Assembly (NCBI GenBank): GCA_030549205.1
Contig: JAUKTV010000011.1
Coordinates: forward strand, 1,238,514-1,302,513
Direction of reading: 5' to 3'
Origin: Apiosordaria backusii
Lineage: Eukaryota > Ascomycota > Sordariomycetes > Sordariales > Lasiosphaeriaceae
DNA length: 64,000 nucleotides
Shown here: positions 21,808 to 31,860 of the stretch, piece after piece
Position numbering within the stretch: position 1 is the stretch's first letter
How the letters are laid out: each line of letters begins with the position of its first letter
Made by a program: the position numbers and the translations under genes
The notes under the pieces: generated by a model
Told to the model about the DNA's origin: nothing
The model's input: the letters and a program-made list of their open reading frames with translations, nothing else
Databases searched by the model: none

Positions 21808-23836
21808 TCATGCAAAACACGATTTGACCGAGCGGATCGCTAAAGATCCAAACTTGGACATTGCAAGCATGAGCGTGACAACGGTCAATATAGTCGCGAC
21901 AAGCGCAAAACTCCATAACGACCAGCTGGGCTTAGAATTCTCGAGAATGTTCATGCCATACACGCTCTAGCAGAAAGAAGACGTGGTACCTTGTCAACAT
22001 CTGGTTAAGAGACTCGGAGAGGAGAGAGAAAGATAAACTCCAAGACAGCATAGGTGTGTGCACTCACAGCAATAAACGTCGCGGGAAGAAACACCATGTT
22101 GACAATGGTTAACCACCTTATGCTTTCGTTTTGTCTGAATGCAATCTCTGCGTCTTTGCGCTGCATTTCCATCATATTCTGCGATATACGGGCCAGCTTG
22201 ATAGCGTTCAGGTTTGTGGCCTGTTGAGGTAACCAGTTGTTATGGTATGTTAGTTGACATGAATTTCTCTAAATATCATCATTATACTAAAACAGGGGCT
22301 AGGGCATGATTAGGTACTTACCGCATCCAAGATAGCGCCAGTCCGTGTGCGGAGGGCATTGAAGCGAGTGCAGACGACATTCATGGCCTCTTTTTCTTGC
22401 AGCAGGTCTCTCGCGAAAGTGCTTGGAATGATGGATAGCCGTTGCTGTGAAGGTGTATTTGTCAGCCAGGTGAGATAGTTTGTGTAGCGGATGTGATAAT
22501 TCAGCTGGCGTTCCGAGTAGTCGATCATAAGGTTGAATTTTCTGTGGATCCAGTTGGAGGACGCCATCAGCTGCTCGTCGTTGAGTTTCTCTGTCTTTTT
22601 TTTTACCGGTCCCTGCGTTAGTAACCCAACGTATCAAAAGAATACCTGGTTGAGGACGGACGATGAAGAAGCAAATCTCCATGTCGCTATTGGAGTCACG
22701 GGGAAAGTAGGTAAGCACGGACTAGGTTTTCCAGAAACGCCTCCATCTCGTTGAGAAAGAGCTTCCAGGAGGTTTTGATTTCCCGCAAGACCATGCATAT
22801 CATGCCAAATCCATCGTTGCACAGGTCGTTCACGAACGGCTCGGGCGAATCCGTGTGGATCAGATTGGTCACCCACGATTCCAACCGGTGCTGCACGTCG
22901 CCGGGAATATTTGGAGCAAACCTGGCATCGTCCATCTGGATGTAGGGGTCCGGAAAGTAGATGAAGGTCCAGAGGTTGCCATCGCGCCTGAGATGGCCCG
23001 ACACCCGCCTCAAGACGAATACCCTGTTGTCTGGTTTCTCCCCGCGAGACTCGGTGTCGAGGAGTCGTACCAGGTACACAGTGTGTCCAAGCTTACGACT
23101 GTCTCTATACTCCCTCGGGGTCTGTGTTGTCTCCCGCTTGAAGTCGACGACGGAAAGATTAAAGTGCGCAAAGAAACGAGCACCTAATTAGAGAAACAGT
23201 TATTACTAGGTAATCACCTAGACGGAGACAAGAAAAAGGAAGTTGGAGATAGAGATAAAACGAGTTAATTGGTACCTCTATGAAGTAAGGGTCCCGCGAA
23301 CCATTCTCGATCGCTGGTTTTGAACCGGCAGGTCCAAAGCTCATAATCCATCTCGTACCGGGTTCCGAAAAACCGTAGGAGCGGGCCGGATAGCTTTGTA
23401 ACGGTCCTGTGGGTTACATGTAATTAGCATTTAGATGAGCTAGTTGGCCAGCTGTAACCACACGCATGCACGACAGGCAAAGACTTACATAACTCGTAGT
23501 CGTTGTTCGTCTGGCGCCTGATAATGATGGATGCTGTTAGTAAATTTAGAACCTCGGTGAGGCAGGTATCTAGATACCTAGGCACCTAGCTAGGCACCTT
23601 AGGTATGTGTGTTGATAGACAATCAGCGGAAAGGTGCATTGAGTCGGAAGACTAGTATTTACCTCTTTCGACAAGTGCTCAGTTAGGGGTTCAAGCTCGG
23701 TGAATGACGTTTCGGAAATGGTGTTGGTTTGGTTTGGCAATTTGAAGACTTCGACCAGGCGGACGGAAAGTGAAGTCTCGGGCAGGCTTTCAATGTACTC
23801 CCGCAAGGAGGAATCGTCATCCCCATATGCAGCCAT
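21808..23836 (-). pseudogene. Fungal CorA-like metal transporter, 7-bp insertion frameshift
   Basis: Seven exons on the minus strand: 23836-23663, 23517-23489, 23406-23276, 23183-22662, 22612-22322, 22220-22068, 21966-21808. The C-terminus has the hallmark of the CorA superfamily: a helix with QNMMEMQRKDAEIAFRQNES, TM1 (WLTIVNMVFLPATFIA), the periplasmic-loop signature YGMN, then TM2 (LWSFALVATILTVVTLML). The frame breaks in exon 4 at 22707-22713, where the coding strand reads TACCTAC. Discounting those 7 bp, the reading continues to SDMEICFFI, all splice phases agree, and the total is 484 codons. Without that the product would end shortly before both membrane segments. Intron 1 (145 bp) holds a cluster of the same motif. 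Confidence 0.75.
23563..23606. repeat. Cluster of ACCTAGGT-type palindromes in an intron
   Basis: Within intron 1 of the CorA-like gene, GGTATCTAGATACC is followed by CCTAGG, CACCTAGCTAGG and CACCTTAGGTA. Nearly every base belongs to a CTAG- or TTAG-centred palindrome. The intron is 145 bp against 49-101 bp for the other introns of this gene, so the cluster accounts for its extra length. Confidence 0.7.
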
Positions 23837-24461
23837 CTTTTACCTGCTTGGCACTCACTCCTTAACATACAATGGGAGGGAAGACGATTGGGAAGGCTTT
23901 CTCGCCAAACATAAAATCCAAGTGCCTTTTCAAGTCTTTAATATTGCTCGTCTCGAGCCGGGCGCATCTTGGCATCCTGTCGGCTGGCTGCCTTGGCAAA
24001 GAACACAAGTTACACAACATAAGGTCCTGCCGATGCGCAGTACCGCGCAGTCGCTTACTTAAAGTTATTCATTGGATGGGTGAGAGCATCATCACATCTG
24101 CTGTGCCACCAATATTGTGTCTCATAGTGTGGTACCTATTCATCGTGGGAAAGAGGGGGAGTGGAGGGGGGTGAGGAGCAGGCTGTCCTGCTTGTGTAAC
24201 ACAGCACATTATTCCGCGCACATTCAACAGGATAGAAGGAAACCCGCATAATTATTAAATTACATGATGGCCTGATGGGCAGGGTAAATCCCGAAAGCGG
24301 GACAGCCCAACCGTTTGTTTTCCCTCACATACCTACTACCTAAGCAGAGTCTGTCTGCCTACCTACCTTACATTGCACTCAACCACCCCAAGTTGGAACA
24401 TCACTTTTTTTTTCGTTTTCATTCATCATTGCCAACGTCGTCGTACCTACAAAGACAGAAA
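23837..24461. other. Intergenic, divergent promoters of CorA-like and pyrG genes
   Basis: No gene supported. CT-rich leader with TACCTAC repeats at about 24330-24370 and GTACCTAC just before ATG 24462. Confidence 0.4.
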
Positions 24462-25403
24462 ATGGCATCTCGATCCAAAGTTCCGTTCCCCGAGCGTGCT
24501 GCTCGCCATTCACACCCTGTTGCAAAGCGCCTATTTTCCATCGCAGAGGCAAAGAAGTCGAACCTTGTCATCTCGGCTGACCTTACTGACAGCAAGAAAC
24601 TGCTTTCCTGCGCTGATGGTCGGTACATATTATTATCACGCACACCCCCAACCCCCTCCCCCAAAAAAAGTAATGAAAAATTGATGATCACCATCTAACC
24701 AGCTATCTTTTTTTATACCCAAACAGATCTCGGACCTTATATCGCCGTCTTCAAAAGCCACGTTGACCTCGTCTCCGACTTCGACGATTCAACCATCCAG
24801 GGGCTGAAAGATTTGGCGGCCAAACACAACTTTATGATATTCGAGGACCGAAAGCTGGTTGATATTGGCAGCACCGTGCAAAAGCAATACCACGGCGGGG
24901 TTATGCGCATCTCGGACTGGGCCGACATCGTGAACCTCAGCGTTCTGGGAGGAGACGGGATCGTCGAGGCGCTCGACGAGACCGTCACGTCGCCCGACTT
25001 CCCCTACCGCGACCAGAGAGCCTTTCTGATCCTGGCCGAGATGACGTCCAAGGGCAGCCTCGCCGTGGGGTCATACACGGAGAAATGCGTCGAGCTGGCG
25101 CGCAAGTTCCCCCGCTCCATGATGGGCTTCGTGGCGACGAGGGCGCTCAATGAGCAAAAGGAGGAGGGGGACGCGGCATCAGGAGGGGAGGAAGACTTTG
25201 TGGTCTTCACTACCGGCATCAACATGGCCAGCAAGGGTGACAAGCTCGGTCAGCAGTACCAGACCCCGGCGAGTGCCGTTGAACGTGGGGCGGATTTCAT
25301 CATTGCGGGCAGAGGTATCTACGCGGCGGCGGATCCCGTGGAAGCCGCGAAGCGCTACCAGGCTGCGGGCTGGGAGGCCTATGTCAAGAGAACCCAGGGC
25401 TGA
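24462..25403 (+). CDS. pyrG: Orotidine-5'-phosphate decarboxylase
   Basis: Two exons, 24462-24618 and 24727-25403, with a 108-bp intron (GTCGGT donor, AACAG acceptor); 277 aa. It catalyses the last step of UMP synthesis, OMP to UMP. Visible motifs: SADLTDSKKLL near the N-terminus, FKSHVDL, the catalytic loop FEDRKLVDIGSTVQKQY (residues about 90-106), the QQYQTPASAV phosphate-loop region and IAGRGIY. Splicing yields CADDLGPYI, matching the family. Length is close to yeast Ura3 and lacks the long insertion found in some Sordariomycete Pyr4 enzymes. The frame is intact, unlike most neighbours, consistent with an essential gene. It converges on the pfkB kinase with 57 bp between stops. The gene is called pyr4, ura3 or pyrG in different fungi. 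Confidence 0.93.
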
Positions 25404-25460
25404 TGATAACATGGACAAAAACGTCAATTTTATGCTCTGCTTCCCGTAGCGGGTGTTTAT

Positions 25461-26742
25461 TCAGATTCTAAATTTTTCCCCCTTCACTGGTCCCCCCACC
25501 CCAGCCAGCTTGGCTCGATATTCGTCGATCCTGGATGAAATGTCTATCCCGTTCCACGTTTCCGTCTTGTCGTTTGAAATCCCCTTGCGCGGCAGACCGA
25601 TCTGTTCTATGGCAAGACTTGCGACGACAGAGCTGGTGATGGTGGCCTCTGTCAGATCAGCTGCCGTAGCGAGCATGACGGTAAACGCCCCGAGGAAAGC
25701 GTTTCCCGCGCCAGTAACATCCACCACCTTGGGCGAGTTACTGTCGTAAAAGGCCGGAAACCAGCGGGCGGGGTACGATCTGGAGGCGACAAGACAGCCA
25801 TGCTCGCCTGAGCGAATCACAACGACACCCGTCCCATGAGGACCGACTCCGCGATCGACGAGGCGGAGAGCATGACGCTCAATCGCACTGCAGTCGAAAC
25901 CCAGCGTTTTTGGTGCAATAGCAGCAGCAGCAGCAGCAGTAGTGCTTGGGGCCTCAAAGATGGCCAGGAATTCCGTGTGGTTGGGTGAGTAGACGTCAAC
26001 GAGTTTGGCAGCACATGTCTGCAGGTCGCGGTTTTCTGGGGTGCAAGATGCCGGCGCAGGCTCCCAGACCATTAGGGGCTGCGCGAGAACCCCGTCGGCG
26101 GCGCGGAGGGACATCAGACTCGACACAAACTTGCGCAGATCCTGGGGCGACGCCAGGAAATGGAAAGCTGTCGATCTCAGCAGATTCGGATCGCCTTTGA
26201 GGTCGGCGGGGTTGGCTGGAGGGGAGGGGTTGTGTAGTGAAAAGTCCGGTCTAGTATCACGGTCCCATGCAAAACGTCAGCATCAATTTCGGCGGTGCAG
26301 TGTCTCGGTGGCACTGTATTACCTACCCGTGAAGTTAGGGCGCTTGTACTGGAGTAGGCCTCGCGTAGACAGCCGAGATGGGTCCATTTTGAACAGTAGA
26401 CTGAGGCCCCAGTCTCGGAGCACGCCTTGTAGAGAGGCCGGGAAGTCGCGGCCGGCTAGTATAACAGAGCCTATCTCTTCGGTTTCGGTGGTTCCTGTTG
26501 CTGCGATTCGTGCGCCTAGAGTGCCTAGATGTAGGTGGTGGGTAAGAGATAGGTGAACAATGTCATTATACCGTCTCGCGACGGTAGTAGGACAGGACAG
26601 ACTTACTGTATAATCCTGAACCGCCAGGGACATCGAACAAGGTCTTGCCGTTAGGGAAACAAATTTTGTCCAAGACAACCATGCCAAGGGAAACAAATTT
26701 AATCTGGGTGCCTGGCCCCGTAGAGAAATGTAACGAGTCCAT
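25461..26742 (-). CDS. pfkB-family carbohydrate kinase, MAK32-like
   Basis: Three exons on the minus strand: 26742-26607, 26524-26323, 26250-25461; introns 82 and 72 bp; 375 aa. The N-terminus has the sugar-kinase core (LGMVVLDKI, then DVPGGSGLYS). The C-terminal pfkB signature is DVTGAGNAFLGAF, with the Gly-Ala-Gly anion hole, although the usual catalytic Asp (GAGD) is Asn. That Asn is a feature to check, since it questions phosphotransfer activity. The layout resembles fungal MAK32-like proteins; yeast MAK32 is needed for a dsRNA virus, but the biochemical role is unclear. Reading phases require the GTAATA donor at 26322 rather than the GTAGGT four bases earlier on the coding strand. An Ala homopolymer is encoded around 25920. 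Confidence 0.85.
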
Positions 26743-27088
26743 GTCTTGTTGTTTTCAAATTCTTATGTAGCTGTTAGGCGTCACAAAAAGCATTTTAACA
26801 GAGGAAACAGGAAACGTTTTATTACCCCTCATTGACCACCAATTGATGCGTCAAGATGCCGCAGACCACGTTTATCTCAGCACTCAGACCAGCCGCTGCG
26901 GTGTGGCTCAGGGACCCACTTTTATTAATGATCGAGGGAAACCTGCAGGCTGGTCTGAGTACAAACCGCAGGATTCTTGGATTCCAGACACGGTTACTGA
27001 CAACCATTTGCGCTATTTAATAAGTAGTGAGCTCATTGCATTCCTTTTGGTATGGTTTTCAATCAGCTAACTTGTTAGGTATTGAAAA

Positions 27089-27490
27089 CTAAACTATCCC
27101 GAAACACAAAGCACTATCGTCACTGTTATCACCAGGCGCAGTGGTCCTGCCAATGCTGACGAGACGGAAGCCCTGTGTGGTGCACGGTTAGCTATGTACT
27201 TCTCTCCAAGAATATCACCTGCATTATGATAGGTACTTACGTCGAAACCGAATCTGAGTCCCTTCATTGGACCTTTTGACGTCAAGCGATTTGTTATGAT
27301 GCCTTTCTCGGGAGAGCCCAACCAGCCACCTATCGATGACAAAGACCCAGCACATTGTATGGCGTGTATGCCGCCTATCCCAACTGCAATGTTGAAGCCC
27401 TTTAAGTCCCCGGCCTGAAGGTCCGTGTATTGCTCCTTGTCGCGGGGCCCCATATGACCCAATGTGATAGTGCGGCCTGTAAGGGCCTTC
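27089..27490 (-). pseudogene. F-box-protein C-terminal fragment
   Basis: Two exons on the minus strand: about 27490-27241 and 27172-27089, with a 68-bp intron (GTAAGT donor, CACAG acceptor). The reading gives GFNIAVGIGGIHAIQ, GGWLGSPEKGII, then GLRFGFD spliced to GFRLVSIGRTTAPG. This pattern of a beta-rich C-terminal repeat with WLG and GFDGF blocks occurs in fungal F-box proteins. No F-box and no credible start are present. The upstream end is marked by a short duplication of ATCTTTGAAGGCC near 27490-27520. Probably a truncated gene copy. Confidence 0.45.
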
Positions 27491-29906
27491 AAAGATAATT
27501 AACAGGCCTTCAAAGATAGTCAATGTAACGGGCTGAGCCCTGGCATGGACCTCGGCAACCCTCGGCCTTGATGAAGCTACTCCCAGAACACACACACACA
27601 GACCACTACTCCAGAACCTTCTATCACCGCACACTGGCCAACACGCTCAGCCATATCAGAGGCTCATGTTGTCAAACTTTCTCTTTCTCTTTTCCTTTTC
27701 TTCTTCAAGTTCAGTGTACTCGTAGAGTGGCCTAGCTAGTTGCAATATACTACCTTAAGACCGTTACATTACACTGAACTTCAAAGCACCCTCTCACACC
27801 AACCAGAACCTTATCTATTAACTCTATAGCAATAACCGACTATTATAAGGTTAAAGACTATAATATAAGTAACCTAAAGCTTCCTTACCTCAATGAAAAT
27901 AAGCTAAATATAAAAAGACTAGTATTAAATTTAAACATCGGTAATGCTTTTTCTTTTAATACAGGCTTATTAAAGTCAAATTATAATTAAATAGCGCTAA
28001 TCTCCTTAAGCATTATTAAACGTAACTTCCTTAATATTAAATACTTTTATAAACCAACTCGTAGCACAAATTCTCGGCGGGCCTATCCCAGGTCCAGTTA
28101 TAGCCCTTAATGAGTGGACTGAATTGAAACCCGAAGGTTTGCAAGGTTGTCGGGCTAATCTTTCACCCGCTATTCAGACTGACACCAGGCCGAGCCCACA
28201 ATAATCTCTTTTTTCTTCTTAAGATTGGTTGTAGAGAGAGGTTCTTGTGCTAGCCAGCTGTGATTCGGCACACTCAGATATAAGTCTGGCTTCAAGTTGG
28301 GTGGCGAGAGTGCTGATCTCGTCAGTGACTGGACAAGCACGCGCACACCACGAATGAGGCTAAGCAATATAGCTGGCCCTATGACCAGGAGCTGTTGGAA
28401 CCGGAGTATTTTCTCTAGAGAAGAGAGAAGTTAAACGCGTTGGACAGAATGTGGCAAGCGAGAGAGCTTCAGTGCGATGAACTGTATTCTCTAGGCCAGA
28501 TCAGTTCCAGTGGCCGGTCGTTATAAGCGTCGTTGCTATATATACGGCTGGCGGGCTATATACCACCTTCGTCCGGCGGAGGCGGGGCCATCTCTTTCAC
28601 CCTCCACCTTGTTTCGCCACCGTGAAAACAGAAGAGAGGAACGACGCTACGGCAGTTCGGCTACGATCTCTTCCGGCGCGCGTTTAAGACGTAAAACATC
28701 CAGATGGCACGCCAGACGGAAGCTGGTGCTCCCGATCATGATTACGGAACCTCGATTATTTATCCCATTGTTTGACAGTTTTGTATGTATCTCGATTTGC
28801 CCGCGTCATAGCTATATTGGCGCGATATCTACTCGACTTCTTACCGGCTTAGGCGAGATATCCATCGGAAACCGATGTGCCTTCTCAACTATAATCCAGG
28901 TTAAGTATCCATGGCTGTCTATATACTACGCTTCGCCTTGCAAGCAGCGTCACAACCATTGCTGTCCGTCACAAAATCCTGCACGAGCTTATGGAGTCGT
29001 GTCGGAATAGCTCCATATCGAGATGTCCCTTTTATCATAGTTAGATGGCGAGCTTGATAATGTGCGTGAAATACCGCCGTCGCCAAAGACTCAGGCAACA
29101 CAAATCTACAATGATATCTTCACCCTCCGGGCAAGCACCCTCGGGTATCGTATCTCAGGCTGTCGATCCGCAGGGGGCTGGGGGTCGTCGATGCCTAGTG
29201 TGCATTGTATCGTTGCCTCGTGTGTGTTGCAAATATTAGATAAAGTTACGGATTTGGTTACAGCCACATGGCTCATCGCACTGCCCATCGTAAAGTGAGG
29301 CCAGCGACGGCAACTCCATGCAGTATTTGAGGCTTTGTATATGGTATCGCCGATTGGCGCAAGCAGAGAATATATTCGAGTGCGCTTACTTAGTGGGCGT
29401 TGATTGGCGCCGGTCAGGGGGGTTGCACTACCTAAGCGGCGAGGATGCGGCCTGCAGCCCTTCACATGCCAGACGAGCCTACGCTGGAGCGAAAAAGGGA
29501 TTGACTGCCTGACCGTGGATCATTGTTCGCTGGTGCCGATTGGCGAAAAGTTTGCGCGGCTTTGCACCGTCCTACTGCTGAAGCGGTTTGGCACCCAAGC
29601 CATACATCTGCAGATGAGCCCCAAAACGATATAACTTCCCAGTCCTTTCCAATTTTGTCATTCATCTCATCTCATCACCTTAGGCCCCAAAATGCAGCGC
29701 CAATCGATCTCAACCGCTACATCAAATTAGAAGACCTTCGCAATGTTGGTGTGAAAATAAAACCACCCTATTGCGTTTGGAATAAATTTGAGTATCCATC
29801 AGGAGGAGTAGGCAGTTCCCAGCCTTCTATGTCATCGTTGGCCGGGGCATCATTGTGTTACGCCCATGCCCCCACACACGGACCACCTGACGGTCCTCAC
29901 TGAAGG
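27491..29906. other. Intergenic, partly AT-rich
   Basis: 27750-28040 is AT-dominated and RIP-like. The remainder has short open frames on both strands without recognisable domains, and three dispersed GATTGGCG boxes between 29350 and 29545. I see no supported gene. Confidence 0.4.
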
Positions 29907-30125
29907 GGTGTCGGTACACCCCTGTCCAATCACTGGGCCAGAATGGAAAGACCCACGCAACCAATCAGGAGGTGCTCAGTCTGCTCAGTCGCCAAGACCA
30001 CTGAGTACACTGAGTAGGGTATAAGATACTTTAGAAAACCTATGTAGATAGTTTCCTATAAGTAGGGAGGGTGCTGGGCGCTTTCCGTCCTAAGGAAGCT
30101 GATTCTTTACGCAAGTAATACAGTT
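29907..30125 (+). mobile_element. LTR-like remnant (tentative)
   Basis: Starts TGTCGGTACACCCC, contains a TATAAG box, a CCTATAAGTAGG stretch and ends near AAGTAATACA, the composition of a fungal LTR with TG...CA ends. No target duplication or partner LTR is visible, so this is tentative. Confidence 0.25.
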
Positions 30126-31041
30126 CATTATCTATAATTTACTTTTAGTACCTCTTTGTTAGAATAACCTGTTGTTGATAGTGACCCCGTGTCTAAGACG
30201 CTTGCTACAACCTTCGATTCCTCTATCATCTTACTTTTGGTATACTGCCTTGCAGTCTGTACCCGATCTCGGTGCAGGTTGTAACACATTGGCATCTTCA
30301 GGGTCAGGGATACCATCTTCGCCAGTCGAATCGTCATCTCCGGAATCGGGGGTAGCTAGATTCTTGGTAGTATTTCTATAGCTAAAATCAGACGTATCGT
30401 TGTTATCCGCTGAATTAGGAATTATGATCGTTCTCCGGAGAATTAGAAAATCCCTCCCAATCCGAGTCTATATCTTGTTCCTGTCGGTCGGGGGGACAGG
30501 ATCAACCATAGTATTGTTAATAGCGGCGATCTCAGCGGCGATAGTCTGAAAGACTCCAGCGAGCTTTCGGCGAAGAGAGGGTGGAAATGAACGGAGGTCA
30601 TCGTGATGGTTGCGGTGCTACGAGCGGTGGCAGTGTAATAAGGGGCAAGTCGTGGGGCAGGCTCAGAAAGCTTCATACGTCTTGCGGCTTGAACCAAGTA
30701 ACTAAGTTGTCTACGGGTAAACCCGTTCTGCGCGCCGAGGCGCATGCCAAGACCGGCATATGTGTGAGCCCGCTCGGAGAGCTAAGGCTCATGCCGAAAC
30801 GGGTGAGTATCGTTGGCCGTGGTGGCCGTATGACAAAGAAAGTGGTGATGTAAAATATCGTGTTGAAGTTTGAGGACGGAAAAATAATCAATAGTAAAAC
30901 CCTAAACCTAATGGTGAGTGGTGCACCAATATCAATGGGGTGCTCCTGTATTAAAAAAGGGGGTGCACGCCTATCAACTGGCTTCTTAAAAAACATGCAT
31001 GTGCAAGGATTTGCCATAAATTTTCCGGGCGCAGGTTGGAA
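30126..31041. other. Intergenic
   Basis: Short open frames on both strands, none recognised. A GC-rich stretch around 30720-30800 contains imperfectly repeated GCTCGG/CATGCC sequence. Confidence 0.3.
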
Positions 31042-31269
31042 TCCCTTTAAGCGGGCAAAAGGCTACTTTTTGGGGGGGCACGTACGGCTACCTCTCGATA
31101 CAGCCAAGAAAGCAGCTGGCAAGGTCATTTCTTGAGCTTTCCAGGGGGTATTCCAGGGTATGATAATGTATCAACAGGGGGCTTTCGAGGTATTCCGAAG
31201 CTAATTGTTAGTGAGGAGGCCTTTCCATTGGCGCAGAACGAAAAGTGGCCTTTTGCCCGCTTAAAGGGA
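31042..31269. repeat. Inverted repeat, 29-bp arms
   Basis: 31042-31070 (starting TCCCTTTAAGCGGGCAAAAG) is the reverse complement of 31241-31269 with one mismatch, enclosing about 170 bp. Both arms are flanked by related GGATTTGCC segments. It may be part of a foldback or MITE-like element; ends are not defined. Confidence 0.65.
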
Positions 31270-31490
31270 TGGTGGATTGGGGCGCGTGTAGTTGGCTGTG
31301 CATGGATTTGCCGTGGATTTGTCGTGCACGTGCCACCTAGGTTCTGGGACAAGCTGTCCCAGGTTCCGCTTACACCCGTGGTGGACCTCTTTGGCGGGCA
31401 GAAATGTATTTATCTCTGTTTACGCCACTCGAGGGCATGATTGGCGTGACACACACCATCTGAGTCACCGGGGTAAGATATGGCCTAAGA

Positions 31491-31617
31491 GCGCTAATCT
31501 CTGTGTTCAATACAAGCACTGACAATTGTTGAGCTTTTCCGGTGTTTTCTGTGGTGCGAGGTGGCTACCAGTTAACTCAAAAAAGCCCACTTTAGCCAGG
31601 TTTAGTTATCAAACAAA
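31491..31617 (-). repeat. Dispersed copy of the 142-bp repeat
   Basis: Reverse-complement match to the three units at 1163-1582, including AAACCTGGCTAAAGTGGGC and CACCGGAAAAGCTCAAC. It lies 82 bp before the 5' LTR of the copia element. Confidence 0.85.
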
Positions 31618-31699
31618 AAACACCTGTGGTGGTGTGTCAGATTTTGGCGCGTTGCCAAGAGTCGAAACTTTCGCTCGAAAGCTACAGCGTGCTTGTTGG

Positions 31700-31860
31700 T
31701 GTCAGATTAGTATGGGAGGCCCACTGTTAGGGAAATTAAGACCTTGGCAGTGGGACCTGAGCCATACGGTTCGGAAGTCCGCACCTACTTGGGCTTCTTC
31801 CTATATACAATACCAGAATTGACAGAGTTTTTAGCCTACAATATTGTTCTATAATTCGCA
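31700..31860 (+). repeat. 5' LTR of the copia element
   Basis: 161 bp, from TGTCAGATTAG to TTCGCA; the same length as the 3' LTR. It is less mutated than the 3' copy: CCCACTGTTAGGG here against CCTATTGTTAGGG there. Confidence 0.85.

Noticed and set aside
29907..30125. Confident solo LTR call
   Set aside because: TG and CA-like ends and a TATA box are suggestive, but the flanking bases do not repeat and there is no second copy in the window.
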